The notes: generated by a model not told the origin, from the letters alone. Shown: positions 15,624 to 25,552, counted from the first letter of the stretch. The stretch: 64,000 nucleotides of DNA from JAPPLB01 sp965204095 (GCA_965204095.1 OZ241991.1:1674001-1738000); one strand, 5' to 3'. Translations and numbers: made by a program.

Positions 15624-17762
15624 GTGAATACGGAACCATTCAGTCCTCTTGATCGGTTGGCCCGGCTCTACGGAGTGAGCCCGGTATTCCGAGACGGCTT
15701 CCACCTCACGCGCCGGGTCTCCGTTGAAGCTCTTTGCGCTATCCTGCGCGCCCTCGGCGCTCATCTCGAATCCCCGCACCACGCTATCGAAGCTCTGCGA
15801 GCAAGACGTATCGAACTCTGGGAGAGGCTGGTCGAGCCGGTGCTCGTTTCGTGGAGTCCTCAGCAGCCGGGCTTCACGGTTCGCGTGTCGGACGATGAGG
15901 ACTCGCTGGAATGCGAGCTGCAGTTCGAGGATGGGTCCCGGCGGGTTTGGCGAGAGCAACTGCATTCCGTCCCGGCGCGAGCGGCCGTCGAGCTGGATGG
16001 CAGCAACTACGTTGTCAAGAAGCTTGCATTACCCCATGACCTGCCCCTTGGCTACCACCAACTGAGACTCGCTAGCCGTCGGCGTGCGGCGAATGCCTGG
16101 GTGTTCCGGGCCCCCCGGCGGACGTATCCCCTCAGTGAGGTCTCGAAGTCGGGGTGGGGTGTTTTCATGCCGCTCTATTCGCTTCACACGAAACGAAGCT
16201 GGGGAGCAGGCGACTTCAGCGACCTGTCGGTACTCATGGAATGGACCGCTGCGGCAGGCGCAGACGTGGTGGGAACGCTCCCGCTGCTCGCGGCATTCCT
16301 CGACCAGCCGTATGACCCCTCACCGTACGCGCCGGTAAGCCGGTTGTTCTGGAATGAGTTTTTTGTCGACGTCACGGCCGTTCCCGAGTTCGATGACTGC
16401 GATGAGGCCCGGAAGCTTGTCTCGTCAAGCCACTTCCGGACTGAGATGGAACGTTTCCGTGCGGCTTCATCGATCGACTACAAACGGCAGATGGCCCTCA
16501 AGAGAAGAGTCCTGGAACTGCTTTGCTCATCATTCATTGACAGCGGGAATCAGCGCAGGCGTGATTTCGAGCAGTACACGGCTTCGCGGCCCGAGCTCCA
16601 GGCCTACGCCGCCTTTCGGGCCACGATCGAGCGGCAGGGGAAGCCGTGGTCCGAATGGCCCGAACGCTTGCGGTCGGGTGGACTCACCGAGGCAGACTCG
16701 GATGAGCGTGTCCGGTCCTATCACCAATACGTTCAGTGGCTGGCCGAGGGTCAACTGCATGCCCTCGCCGACAGGTCACTAAGCCACTCGGCTGGCCTGT
16801 ACCTTGATCTGCCTCTCGGAGTCCATCCGGCCGGCTTTGATGTTTGGCGCGAGCCCGGCTCGTTCGCCTCGCGAATCGCGGGAGGCGCTCCGCCCGACCG
16901 CTTCTTCAGCAACGGCCAGAACTGGGGTTTCGCCCCCGTTCATCCGGAAATGATTCGCTGCGACGGATACCGTCACTACATTCACTGTTTGCGCCAGCAC
17001 ATGCGGTATGCGCGTGTGCTCCGCATCGACCACGTCATGAACCTGCATCGGCTTTACTGGATTCCGGAAGGCTTCGCGGCGACCGACGGTACTTACGTCG
17101 GATACCATTCCGACGAGTTCTATGCCGTCCTCGCTCTGGAGTCGGAACGCCACAAGACCGCCGTCATCGGTGAGGATCTCGGAACGGTCCCCCATCACAT
17201 CCGGGCAAGCATGAGCGAGCATGGGCTCGGCGGCATGTACGTCACCCAGTTCCAGTTCAACAGCACTGCCCGCGAGGCCATGCGCCCTACGCCCGGTGGC
17301 TCCCTGGCGAGTTTGAACACCCACGATATGCGGCCGTTCGCCGGCTTCTGGGAAGGGCTCGACATCGAAGACCAGGAAGAGCTCGGGCTGATCGGCTCCA
17401 ACGACGCTCGGGAGGCGCGCGGAGAACGAGAGTTGCTCAAGCAATCCGTGGTTCGGTTCCTGCGTCGACGCGGCGCCTTGCGCGCGGAATGCCCGACTCT
17501 CGCCGAGATTCTCGAAGCCTGCTTGTTGGAGCTGGCCGGAAGGGAAGAAGCCTTGATGCTCGTCAACCTGGAGGACCTCTGGCTGGAACGCTTCCAGCAG
17601 AACACCCCGGGCACGGTTGATGAAAGACCCAACTGGCAACGCCGCGCCCGCTACGGCATGGAAGCCGTCAAGGCCGACTCTCAGCTACTCCATCTGCTCC
17701 AAAGAGTCCATCGAGAGCGCAAGAGACATGCGCCTTTCGGATGTGCGCGGCAACCCGATTAG
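15624..17762 (+). CDS. malQ: 4-alpha-glucanotransferase (amylomaltase, GH77)
   Basis: The 712-aa enzyme transfers maltooligosaccharide units in glycogen/maltodextrin metabolism. The GH77 barrel begins near residue 180 (MPLYSLHTKRSWGAGDFSDL) with SPYAPVSRLFWNEFFVD; the nucleophile Asp lies in LRIDHVMNLHRLYWIPEG, the acid/base Glu in VIGEDLGTVP, and the third acid in LNTHDMRP. An N-terminal beta-rich domain of about 170 residues is of the kind found in long MalQ forms. GTG 15624 is the start. The TAG stop is the TTAG flank of element A locus 4. Confidence 0.9.
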   Translation: MNTEPFSPLDRLARLYGVSPVFRDGFHLTRRVSVEALCAILRALGAHLESPHHAIEALRARRIELWERLVEPVLVSWSPQQPGFTVRVSDDEDSLECELQFEDGSRRVWREQLHSVPARAAVELDGSNYVVKKLALPHDLPLGYHQLRLASRRRAANAWVFRAPRRTYPLSEVSKSGWGVFMPLYSLHTKRSWGAGDFSDLSVLMEWTAAAGADVVGTLPLLAAFLDQPYDPSPYAPVSRLFWNEFFVDVTAVPEFDDCDEARKLVSSSHFRTEMERFRAASSIDYKRQMALKRRVLELLCSSFIDSGNQRRRDFEQYTASRPELQAYAAFRATIERQGKPWSEWPERLRSGGLTEADSDERVRSYHQYVQWLAEGQLHALADRSLSHSAGLYLDLPLGVHPAGFDVWREPGSFASRIAGGAPPDRFFSNGQNWGFAPVHPEMIRCDGYRHYIHCLRQHMRYARVLRIDHVMNLHRLYWIPEGFAATDGTYVGYHSDEFYAVLALESERHKTAVIGEDLGTVPHHIRASMSEHGLGGMYVTQFQFNSTAREAMRPTPGGSLASLNTHDMRPFAGFWEGLDIEDQEELGLIGSNDAREARGERELLKQSVVRFLRRRGALRAECPTLAEILEACLLELAGREEALMLVNLEDLWLERFQQNTPGTVDERPNWQRRARYGMEAVKADSQLLHLLQRVHRERKRHAPFGCARQPD

Positions 17763-17948
17763 CCTGCGCTTCTCGACACGCGGCGAGGCGAACTGCGATG
17801 TGCGTGAGAGAGCTGCTGGGCGTGTGCAACAGGGCCTTTATGGTTTTTCACGAATCACGAGACACGAATCACGGCTTTTATGCCTTTCACGAATCACGGC
17901 CTTTTTCTCGCCTGCTGCGGCCGTCAAGTGCTGAGACATGCAGGCTGG
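17759..17948 (+). repeat. Element A, locus 4: degenerate long-form copy
   Basis: The left end is diverged (CCTGCGCTTCTCGACAC) and the right end reads GTGCTGAGACATGCAGG. The interior carries the CACGAATCACGAGACACGAA module in two stretches instead of the standard right half. Flanks are TTAG and CTGG; the left flank gives the malQ stop. Confidence 0.75.
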
Positions 17949-17979
17949 CGCCTTTCCAGCTTGATACACTTTCGGGTCG

Positions 17980-19164
17980 ATGACCCGACGTGACTTGCTG
18001 GCCGTGGCCGGCTTCGCTTCAATCGCTTGTCAGACGACAGAGCAGCCCGCCCACCAGCCGAAACCCCGGATCGCCGCTATTACGACGGTGTACTTCGAGC
18101 GGTCGCATGCGGACGTGTTCTTCAGCCGTATCTTGCACGGCTATCGCCTGAACAAGAAGACGTACTATCCGCGCTTGGAAGTGGCGTCGATGTATCTGGA
18201 CCAGGTCCCCGATAACGACATGGGCTACGACTTGGCTGAGGAATACGGCTTCAAGGTGTATCCGACCGTTGCCGAGGCGCTGCGGTGCGGCGGCGACCGC
18301 TTGGCCGTGGATGGCATCGCTCTCGTCGCTGAACATGGCGAGTATCCGTCGAACGAGAAAGGCCAGCAACTCTACCCCCGTTACGAGTTGTTCATGCAGC
18401 TCATCGACGTCATGAAGCAAGATGGGGTCGTATGCCCGATCTTCGTCGACAAGCACTTTTCCTACAGTTGGGAAAAGGCTTCGGCGATGTACGAGACAGC
18501 GAAAGAAATGGGAATCCCGTTGATGGCGGGGTCCACCGTGTCGTTGGCGTGGCGCTATCCCCCGCTGGATCTGGATTACACCCAGGAACTCGAACAAGCC
18601 CTGACCGTTGGTTTCGGTCACACCGACGCTCTCGGTTTTCACACTCTGGAAGCCCTGCAGGCGATCGTCGAAAAGCGTATGGGCGGGGAAACCGGCGTGG
18701 AATCGGTCCAGGCTTTTCGGGGAAGCAAGGTTTGGGAGTTGCGCGATCAGGGGGTCTGGTCACAGGAATTGTTCGAGGCGGCCCTGGCTCGCACCGAGAC
18801 TCGCCAGGAAGGGCTCCCCGAAGACCTGATCGAGGAACCCATTCTGTTTCTCATCGACTATCGCGACGGCCTCAAGGGGCGTCTGCTGATGGCGAATGGG
18901 CTGCTGCGAAGTTGGGTTGTCGCCGCGAGCCGGAAAGGGTCAGGCGAGATTCTTTCGACCGAGTGCCGGATTCAGTTTCACATTCACGGCCATTGGGGTT
19001 TCATGGCCCGCAACTTCGAGAATCTGATCGCGGACGGCACCCTCCCGAACCCTGTCGAGCGAACACTGTTGACGACGGGAGTTCTTTCGTTCGCGATCGA
19101 CTCGCTGTTCGAGAACGGGCGGCGCATCGACACTCCCGAGTTGGCGATTTCCTACAAGGCCTAG
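17980..19164 (+). CDS. Tat-exported lipoprotein-like protein of unknown function, 394 aa
   Basis: The N-terminus TRRDLLAVAGFASIAC combines a twin-arginine motif with a lipobox Cys, so the protein is likely exported folded and lipid-anchored. The body starts IAAITTVYFERSHADVFFSRIL and includes GIALVAEHGEYPSNEKGQ, VCPIFVDKHFSYSWEKA and MGIPLMAGSTVSLAWRYPP, a pattern that resembles oxidoreductase-like proteins with a Rossmann-type half. No nucleotide-binding glycine motif is evident, so the role is not assigned. The stop TAG lies in the CTAG flank of element A locus 5. Confidence 0.6.
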   Translation: MTRRDLLAVAGFASIACQTTEQPAHQPKPRIAAITTVYFERSHADVFFSRILHGYRLNKKTYYPRLEVASMYLDQVPDNDMGYDLAEEYGFKVYPTVAEALRCGGDRLAVDGIALVAEHGEYPSNEKGQQLYPRYELFMQLIDVMKQDGVVCPIFVDKHFSYSWEKASAMYETAKEMGIPLMAGSTVSLAWRYPPLDLDYTQELEQALTVGFGHTDALGFHTLEALQAIVEKRMGGETGVESVQAFRGSKVWELRDQGVWSQELFEAALARTETRQEGLPEDLIEEPILFLIDYRDGLKGRLLMANGLLRSWVVAASRKGSGEILSTECRIQFHIHGHWGFMARNFENLIADGTLPNPVERTLLTTGVLSFAIDSLFENGRRIDTPELAISYKA

Positions 19165-19445
19165 CCTGCATTTCTCGCCACCTGGCGAGGCGAAGTGGGT
19201 GAGAGGGCCGTCAGGACGAGGCGCGAGCCGCTTGGCGCGCGCAGGCGTACTTGAACAGTACGTCGAGCACGGCAAGCAAGCGCAACGAAGTCATGGCGGT
19301 CGTATCGCGTGCTTCGACCGTCGAGTGGTGAGACATGCAGGCTTGGCCCCCTCCCATGGTTTTCACGAATCACGAGACACGAGACACGAATCACGGCCTT
19401 TTTCTCGCGTGCTTCGGCCGTCGGATGGTGAGAAATGCAGGTTAA
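19161..19445 (+). repeat. Element A, locus 5: full copy followed by an extra right end
   Basis: A short copy (core 19165-19341, flanks CTAG and CTTG) is followed by a piece of the long form: TTTTCACGAATCACGAG repeats, then a second right terminus ending at 19441 with flank TTAA. The left CTAG supplies the stop of the preceding gene. It appears to be a nested or recombined pair. Confidence 0.85.
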
Positions 19446-19678
19446 CCGTCGAAGCGAATGCGCGTCGCTTCGTCTCGAGAGTCTGCAACGTCCGATCGGA
19501 TATTCCCTTCCCTGGCGTTCGTCAACCAGCTTGTTCCAGGTTCTCGAGGCGGCCGCTCAATAAGCACAACCGAAAGGTGGTGGTTCTATCTCCTTTGTAT
19601 TGTTGATGGTAGGTTGCGATCCTGGTGCCGATGGCGTGATAATGGAATCAACCTTCTGTTCTGGAGAGAGGCTCTTTG

Positions 19679-20068
19679 GTGTACCCCGTCACGGAGAGAA
19701 ACACGCTGGTTGAGGCGCTGACTTCGATGAGTCGGCTTGCGCGGCGCGCATCGGCTAAAGAGTTTTTGGAAGGTTTGTCGACAGACGAGTTGCAGTACAT
19801 CGCCGCTTACTTCGGAACGCGCACGCTCGACCCGGCAATGGGCGATCGCTTTGCGACGCGTGGTCGCCGGGCGTGCGAGATCCAGCGCTACGAGCGAGGT
19901 AAAGCCGAGAAGCTGCCATATTTCTCCACCAAGCATCGTTCCCGGACCGGCACGAAGCGGGCCGCCGCCGTGTCTCACAAGATGATCGTGCTTCTCGAGT
20001 TCCTGACCGTGAGCGAGCGAACCGTGTCCGCGGCTGACTCCTGGCCGGCTGTCGGCGGTTGCGCTTAG
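19679..20068 (+). CDS. Hypothetical protein, 129 aa
   Basis: GTG 19679 is preceded by GGAGAGAGG (19662-19670). The protein begins with a Val/Thr-rich strand, then MSRLARRASAKEFLEGLSTDELQYIAAYFGT, a helical region, and a basic middle (GRRACEIQRYERGKAEK). The C-terminal HKMIVLLEFLTVSERTV is partly hydrophobic. No family is recognised and no cofactor motif is visible. It stands alone between two repeat-bearing intergenic regions. Confidence 0.4.
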   Translation: MYPVTERNTLVEALTSMSRLARRASAKEFLEGLSTDELQYIAAYFGTRTLDPAMGDRFATRGRRACEIQRYERGKAEKLPYFSTKHRSRTGTKRAAAVSHKMIVLLEFLTVSERTVSAADSWPAVGGCA

Positions 20069-20130
20069 AGCTTTGGTCTTCCGCCGCTGTGCTACGCTGA
20101 GTTTTCTTGGGCGTAACAGCGGCGCTGACT

Positions 20131-20219
20131 TGAAACGTCCCCTGATCAAGCGGCGTTGACGCCAACCCGAATGTTTCCCGCTTGAATGGTCCGCGCACGG
20201 GCGGAGGAAAAACTGATCT
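20131..20219 (+). repeat. Repeat family B, copy 1
   Basis: About 89 bases align with 26098-26186: both have TGAAAC(A/G)TCC, CAAGCGGCGTTG-type centre, ATGTTTCCCGCT, and GGGCGGAG(G)AAAAACTGA. Similarity is roughly three quarters by eye. It lies between a hypothetical gene and the gamma-carbonic anhydrase gene, in the same orientation as copy 2. Confidence 0.6.
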
Positions 20220-20296
20220 GAGGGCGCGTACTCTTCATCCCGCTTCGCCGGATTCGATTTCTTTGAGGCGTTGAGCGGCACTCCTCCTGGATAAAC

Positions 20297-20806
20297 ATGA
20301 TTCGTCCGTACAGGGGCCGGCTCCCCACGCTTTCCGAATCGGCCTACGTTGACTCGAGCGCGCAGGTGATCGGTGATGTCGAACTCGGCGACGAGGCGAG
20401 CATCTGGTGTAATACGACGATTCGCGGCGATGTGAACTCGATTCGGATCGGAAATCGCAGTAACGTCCAGGACAACTGTTGTCTTCATGTCGATCGCGAC
20501 GAGCCTCTCGTAATCGGCGAAGGCGTGGTCGTGGGGCATTCGGTCACGCTGCATGGTTGCGTCATCGGCGACGAGTGTCTGATCGGAATGGGCGCGACCG
20601 TCTTGAGCGGTTCGAAGATCGGCGCGGGCTCGATCGTCGCAGCCAGGGCCTTGGTGCTGGAAGGTGCGGCGTTTCCGCCGGGCAGCTTGTTGATGGGTGC
20701 GCCGGCAAGAGTTCGGCGGCCCGTGTCCGACGACGAACGCGAGCGGATTCGCCGCAACGCTGCGAGCTACGTCGAGTTGAGCCGCACATACAGACAAGAG
20801 TCGTAA
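20297..20806 (+). CDS. Gamma-carbonic anhydrase-family hexapeptide protein
   Basis: The 169-aa protein is built of left-handed beta-helix hexapeptides (IGDVELGDEASIWCNTTIRGD onward). It keeps the CamH/CaiE/PaaY signature, including VVVGHSVTLHGC with the two histidines that ligate the metal in active members, and a C-terminal helix MGAPARVRRPVSDDE. Family members hydrate CO2 or act as acyl-carrier-linked accessory proteins, so activity is uncertain. It ends 8 bases before aspS, and is probably co-transcribed with it. Confidence 0.8.
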   Translation: MIRPYRGRLPTLSESAYVDSSAQVIGDVELGDEASIWCNTTIRGDVNSIRIGNRSNVQDNCCLHVDRDEPLVIGEGVVVGHSVTLHGCVIGDECLIGMGATVLSGSKIGAGSIVAARALVLEGAAFPPGSLLMGAPARVRRPVSDDERERIRRNAASYVELSRTYRQES

Positions 20807-20814
20807 GAACGCTG

Positions 20815-22644
20815 ATGGACCCCGCAAGTCAAACCCCCGTCCCGCTGGACTTCCTCGGTGGCCTCGAACGAACCCATCGCTGCGGCGATCTGCGTCCGGG
20901 CGATGTTGGCAAGCGCGTCGTTTTGATGGGTTGGGTCCACCGGCGGCGGGATCTGGGCGGGTTGATCTTCATCCACCTGCGGGACCGCTCGGGCGTGTCC
21001 CAGGTAGTGTTCAACCAGGAGCGGGCCGACGTCCACGCCCGAGCCGGGTTGTTGCGCAGTGAATTCGTCATCGCCGTCGAAGGTCCCGTGGTTCGTCGGG
21101 ACGACGATACGATCAACCCCGAGCTGACGACGGGCGAGGTCGAGGTCGCGGCGGAGAAGATCTACATCCTGAACACGTCGCGTACGCCGCCGTTCCTGGT
21201 GGAGGAGGATCTCTCGGTCGGCGAGGACATCCGCTTGAGACACCGCTACATCGACTTGCGGCGTCCGCACATGCAGCGGAACCTGATCCTGCGCCACAAA
21301 GTGAACTTCGCGATGCGCAAAGCGATGGACGAGCAGGAATTTTACGAGATCGAGACGCCGTTCATGACTCGCTCGACACCTGAGGGAGCGCGCGACTTCC
21401 TCGTGCCGAGCCGCTTGCAGTTGGGCAGTTTCTATGCACTGCCGCAGTCTCCGCAACTATTCAAGCAGTTGCTGATGATCGCCGGCTACGACCGCTATTT
21501 CCAAATTGCGCGCTGCTTCCGTGATGAGGACCTCCGCGCCGACCGCCAGCCGGAGTTCACGCAACTCGACCTCGAAATGTCCTTCATCCAGGAAGGGGAT
21601 GTTTTCGATGTGATCGAGCGCGTGATGCAGGGCGCCGCGGAGGCGGCGGGGCATCCAAGGCCCGAACGACCCTTCCCGAGAATGACGTACGCCGAAGCGA
21701 TGGAGCGCCACGGCAGCGACAAACCGGATCTGCGTGTCCCCGCAATGACACGGGTAGACGACCTTTTCCCTGCTGGCGAGTTGCCGGTTCCCGAGGGAAT
21801 GCCGCTGATGGCGATCCGCGTGCCGTCCGTAGGAACTTTGACTCGGCGCGAGCGTGATGAGCTGAAACCGCTGGGCAACGAGCTCGACCTGCGCGTGTTC
21901 GACGACATGAGGCGGCTCGGCCGCGACTTCGCCGAGCCGCTGAGGAACGTGTGCGAGCGGGCGGGTGTCGAAGACGATGATCTGCTGGTTCTCGTGACGA
22001 TCGCGAATAGGCCGACCGGCCCGAAGCCGCAAGAGACCGCGCTGAAAGCCGCGGGAACGTTCCGGCTGCAGGTGGCGCAGAAGTATCAGGACCGTCATGG
22101 GCTCTTCGACAAAGAGGATTTCCGCTTTTTGTGGGTGACCGACTTCCCGATGTTCGAGTGGGACGAGAACGAACAAAGCTGGAACGCGGCGCATCACCCC
22201 TTCACCTCCGTGCACGACGAGGATCTCGACTACTTGTTGAGTCAGCCGCACCGCTGCCGTTCGAAGGCCTACGATCTTGTCCTCAACGGGATCGAGTTGG
22301 GCTCGGGGTCGATTCGTATCCACCGGCGGGACGTGCAGGCCAGGGTGTTCCAGGCCCTCGGGTTTACCGACGAGCAGGCGCGCCACCGCTTCGGGTTCTT
22401 CCTCGAGGCCTTGGAATACGGGACGCCTCCGCACGGCGGCATCGCCCTCGGCCTCGACCGCCTGGTCATGCTGCTCGCTGGAGAGGCCACGATTCGCGAC
22501 GTGATTCCATTCCCCAAAACTGCCAAGGGCACGGATCTCATGTGCGAGGCGCCGTCAACGGTTCCGGGCCGTCAATTGACGGAATTGGGCATCGATCTGC
22601 GGCCTGGTATCCGGCAGATGATCAGTGGCCGCTCCGGCGAATAG
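20815..22644 (+). CDS. aspS: Aspartyl-tRNA synthetase, bacterial (discriminating or AspRS2-like) type
   Basis: The 609-aa enzyme loads tRNA with aspartate. The OB-fold anticodon domain (VVLMGWVHRRRDLGGLIFIHLRDRSG) is followed by class II motif 1 (FYEIETPFMTRSTPEGARDFLVP), motif 2 (YDRYFQIARCFRDEDLRADRQPEFTQLD), a bacterial GAD insertion, and motif 3 (ALGLDRLVMLLAG). ATG 20815 is used because the longer frame runs into the preceding gene. The TAG stop at 22642-22644 is immediately followed by element A. Confidence 0.95.
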   Translation: MDPASQTPVPLDFLGGLERTHRCGDLRPGDVGKRVVLMGWVHRRRDLGGLIFIHLRDRSGVSQVVFNQERADVHARAGLLRSEFVIAVEGPVVRRDDDTINPELTTGEVEVAAEKIYILNTSRTPPFLVEEDLSVGEDIRLRHRYIDLRRPHMQRNLILRHKVNFAMRKAMDEQEFYEIETPFMTRSTPEGARDFLVPSRLQLGSFYALPQSPQLFKQLLMIAGYDRYFQIARCFRDEDLRADRQPEFTQLDLEMSFIQEGDVFDVIERVMQGAAEAAGHPRPERPFPRMTYAEAMERHGSDKPDLRVPAMTRVDDLFPAGELPVPEGMPLMAIRVPSVGTLTRRERDELKPLGNELDLRVFDDMRRLGRDFAEPLRNVCERAGVEDDDLLVLVTIANRPTGPKPQETALKAAGTFRLQVAQKYQDRHGLFDKEDFRFLWVTDFPMFEWDENEQSWNAAHHPFTSVHDEDLDYLLSQPHRCRSKAYDLVLNGIELGSGSIRIHRRDVQARVFQALGFTDEQARHRFGFFLEALEYGTPPHGGIALGLDRLVMLLAGEATIRDVIPFPKTAKGTDLMCEAPSTVPGRQLTELGIDLRPGIRQMISGRSGE

Positions 22645-22915
22645 CTAGCCTGCATTTCTCACCACGCGGCGAGACGAAGTGCGTGAGAGGGCCGTCAGGA
22701 CGAGGCGCGAGCCGCTTGGCGCGCACAGGCGTACTTGCCAAATCCCCTCCTTCACCCCTCGGGTCACGAAACACGACCTTTACGTTTCACCGGCCGTCAG
22801 ACATTTCTTTTGGAGCGAACCAGGCCCCCGCCAATGGTTTTCACGAATCACGAGACACGAATCACGGCCTTTTATCGTGTGCTTCGACCGTCGGGTGATG
22901 AGAAATGCAGGCCAG
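22645..22915 (+). repeat. Element A, locus 6: long form
   Basis: A 263-bp core (22649-22911) has flanks CTAG and CCAG. The left 90 bases match the short form; after GGCGTACTTGCC the sequence switches to the long-form module (CTCCTTCACCCCTCGGGTCA, GCCGTCAGACATTTC, CACGAATCACGAGACACGAA), then returns to the standard right end. It begins directly after the aspS stop. Confidence 0.9.
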
Positions 22916-22966
22916 CCGCTCCTCACTCTCCTCTTTTGCCGCGTGCAAGCTTGCGGGATATGCAGG

Positions 22967-25552
22967 TCAGGCCGTTTCCATGTCGCGCCAGTTGTCGCCC
23001 GTTTTCACGTCCGCGAGGAGTGGGACTCGCAACGAGTAGGCGCCTTCCATTTCCTGCTTGACCATAGCGGCCAGTTCGGCGACTTCGTCTTCAGGCGACT
23101 CGAAGAGCAACTCGTCGTGAACCTGGAGCAGCATGAGCGCCTTGCTGCCAGCCTCTCGGAGCCTCCGGTCGACGCGAATCATCGCGAGCTTGATCAGGTC
23201 CGCCGCGGAGCCCTGGATCGGGGAGTTGATCGCGGTGCGCTCGGCGAATCCGCGGGCCGCTGGGTTGCGGCTGTCGAGATCGGGTATTGGCCGCAGCCTG
23301 CCGAGCAGAGTCCGGGTATGTCCGGTCCTGCGCGCGTCGTCGATGGCGCCGTCCATGAACTTCTTTACGCCCGCATAGCGCTCGAAGTAGGCGTTGATGT
23401 ACTGCCGCGATTCCGACTGCGGAATGCCGAGCTGCTTCGACAGCCCGAAGGGGCTGAGCCCGTAGACGATCCCGAAGTTCACAGCCTTGGCGCGGCGCCG
23501 CTCTTCCGCGCCCACGGCTAACGGCGGCACGCCGAAAACCTCAGCGGCCGTGCGCGTATGAATGTCTTCGTTGTTGCGGAAGGCATCGATGAGCACCGCG
23601 TCCTGCGAGATGTGCGCGAGCACGCGCAGTTCGATCTGCGAGTAGTCGGCGGCCAGCAGCTTCCATCCCCGCCGGGCGGCAAACGCGGCCCGAATCTCGC
23701 GGCCGCGCTCAGTGCGGATGGGAATGTTCTGCAGGTTCGGGTTCGATGAAGACAGCCGTCCCGTGGCTGACCCGCACTGGTTATAGGTCGTGTGCAGTCG
23801 GCCGGTCTTCGGGGAAACGAGGGACGGTAGTGCGTCGACATAGGTGTTCTTGAGCTTGGTTTGCCGGCGGTATTCGAGGACTTTGGGGACAATTTCGTGC
23901 GTCGGGGCAATCTCTTCCAGAACGTCGGACGCGGTCGAACGCGCCTTGGTCTTCCCTCGCCGGGGCGGGGCGGGAAGCTGGAGGTCATCGAAGAGCACCT
24001 TGGCAAGCTGCTGTGTCGAGTTGATGTTGAACGTCGAGCCCGCCAGTTCGTAAATCTGCCCGGTCAGCTCGTCGATCTCGCTTGCCATCTGCCGCGAAAT
24101 CCCTGCCAGTCGGGCGCTGTCGAGCAAGACGCCCTCTTGTTCCATGCGGGTGAGAATGGGGGCGAGCGGCATTTCTACGCTCCCGTAGAGATCACGAAGG
24201 CCCGAGTCGTCGATCTGCGGAGACAGCTTTTCGCCGAGTTCGCGAACCAGGTCCGCCGTGCGCGCCAGGTCGTCATCGACCGCCGCGCCCAGGTACCGCC
24301 CGATCGCCTTTTTCAGAGTGAAGTCCGCGCGCGTCGTATCCAGCAGAAACGCCTCCAGCATCGAGTCGCTCACGACTCCTTCGAGAGAGATCCCGAATTC
24401 CCCGAGCTGGTGCGTGGTCGCCTTCTGGTCGTGCACTCTCTTGGGAATATCCGGGGCTTCGAGGAAGCTCCTGGCGGCGTCGATGTGCTCGACCGGTAGC
24501 AGAACCGACTTTCCAACCGCCGTGCAGAACGCGGCTCCCCCGGTCGCAATCTCGCCGGCGGCGCCCGTATTCACCACCAGGGTGACGGGCTTGCCGGACT
24601 CTTCGGAAGTCGAGAGCCATTCGTCGAGTTCGGCTTCGGAGGCAAGAGTACGGTAATCGGCCGGGGCTTCCGGCTCCGGCGTGTCGAGGGCGCTGAGCAA
24701 GCTGTTGAACTCGAGTTCCCGGTACAGGTCCGCCAGGGCTTCCAGGTCTGGCGGGACGAACTGGAGATTCTCCAGGTCCAATTCGACGGGCGCGTCAACG
24801 GCGATGGTCGCGAGCTTCTTGCTCAGCAGGATCAGGTCTCGATTCTCTTGCAGGCTCTCTCGGTAGGTCTTGCGCTTGACTTCGCCGGCGTGCTCGATGG
24901 CGGCCTCGACGGAGCCATAGGTAAGGATCAAATCTCGGGCGCCCTTGTCGCCGATGCCCTTCGCGCCAGGGATGTTGTCGACCGGGTCGCCCTTGAGCGC
25001 CAGTAGATCGACCACCTGCGGCGGAGTTACGCCCAGTGCTTCTTTCACGCCTTCGGAGTCGTAGACCAGGTCGTTTTTCATCGGGTTGAGAACGAAGACC
25101 CGCTCGGTGACGAGTTGCGTCAGGTCTTTGTCGCTGCTGACGATGAAGACCTCGATGTCATGCTCGGCGGCTTGACGGGAAAGAGCTCCGATCACGTCGT
25201 CCGCCTCGTAGCCGGCGCTGGCAAGGACGGGAATCCGCGAACTCTCGAGCAGCCTCTGGATGTACGGAAGCTGCTGCAGCAAGTCGTCCGGGGTTTCCTC
25301 GCGGTTCGCTTTGTACTCCGCGTAGATCTCGTCGCGGAAGGTTGGTCCGTCGCCTTCCCACACCGCTGCCATGTAGTCGGGATGGTGCGTTTCGATGAGC
25401 TTCCGAAGCATGGTGACGAAAATGTAGATCGCCTCGGTCGGCCTTCCGTCGGCCGTCCGCATGATCGGCGCCCCGGAGCGGGCGCGTCCGTAGAAGGCCC
25501 GGAAGATCAAGCCGAACGTGTCGATCAGGAAAAGGCGCGGCGTGGAAGCCAT
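22967..25552 (-). CDS. polA: DNA polymerase I, likely lacking proofreading
   Basis: The 861-aa protein has the 5' nuclease domain (LFLIDTFGLIFRAFYG, GYEADDVIGAL, SSDKDLTQLV, GDPVDNIPGAKGIG), a 3'-5' exonuclease-like domain, and a family A polymerase domain (ATGRLSSSNPNLQNIPIR, AADYSQIELRVLAHIS, RRRAKAVNFGIVYGLS, LLQVHDELLFE). In the middle domain the usual DxE is absent (LVVNTGAAGEIA) and the next acidic motif reads HDQKATTHQL, so proofreading is probably lost, as in Taq. It works in Okazaki fragment maturation and repair. Confidence 0.95.
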   Translation of the reverse strand: MASTPRLFLIDTFGLIFRAFYGRARSGAPIMRTADGRPTEAIYIFVTMLRKLIETHHPDYMAAVWEGDGPTFRDEIYAEYKANREETPDDLLQQLPYIQRLLESSRIPVLASAGYEADDVIGALSRQAAEHDIEVFIVSSDKDLTQLVTERVFVLNPMKNDLVYDSEGVKEALGVTPPQVVDLLALKGDPVDNIPGAKGIGDKGARDLILTYGSVEAAIEHAGEVKRKTYRESLQENRDLILLSKKLATIAVDAPVELDLENLQFVPPDLEALADLYRELEFNSLLSALDTPEPEAPADYRTLASEAELDEWLSTSEESGKPVTLVVNTGAAGEIATGGAAFCTAVGKSVLLPVEHIDAARSFLEAPDIPKRVHDQKATTHQLGEFGISLEGVVSDSMLEAFLLDTTRADFTLKKAIGRYLGAAVDDDLARTADLVRELGEKLSPQIDDSGLRDLYGSVEMPLAPILTRMEQEGVLLDSARLAGISRQMASEIDELTGQIYELAGSTFNINSTQQLAKVLFDDLQLPAPPRRGKTKARSTASDVLEEIAPTHEIVPKVLEYRRQTKLKNTYVDALPSLVSPKTGRLHTTYNQCGSATGRLSSSNPNLQNIPIRTERGREIRAAFAARRGWKLLAADYSQIELRVLAHISQDAVLIDAFRNNEDIHTRTAAEVFGVPPLAVGAEERRRAKAVNFGIVYGLSPFGLSKQLGIPQSESRQYINAYFERYAGVKKFMDGAIDDARRTGHTRTLLGRLRPIPDLDSRNPAARGFAERTAINSPIQGSAADLIKLAMIRVDRRLREAGSKALMLLQVHDELLFESPEDEVAELAAMVKQEMEGAYSLRVPLLADVKTGDNWRDMETA

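Noticed and set aside
19586..20827. A 413-residue minus-strand open frame
   Set aside because: It covers the hypothetical gene at 19679, repeat B and the gamma-carbonic anhydrase gene on the other strand. The only similarity to other places comes from repeat B.
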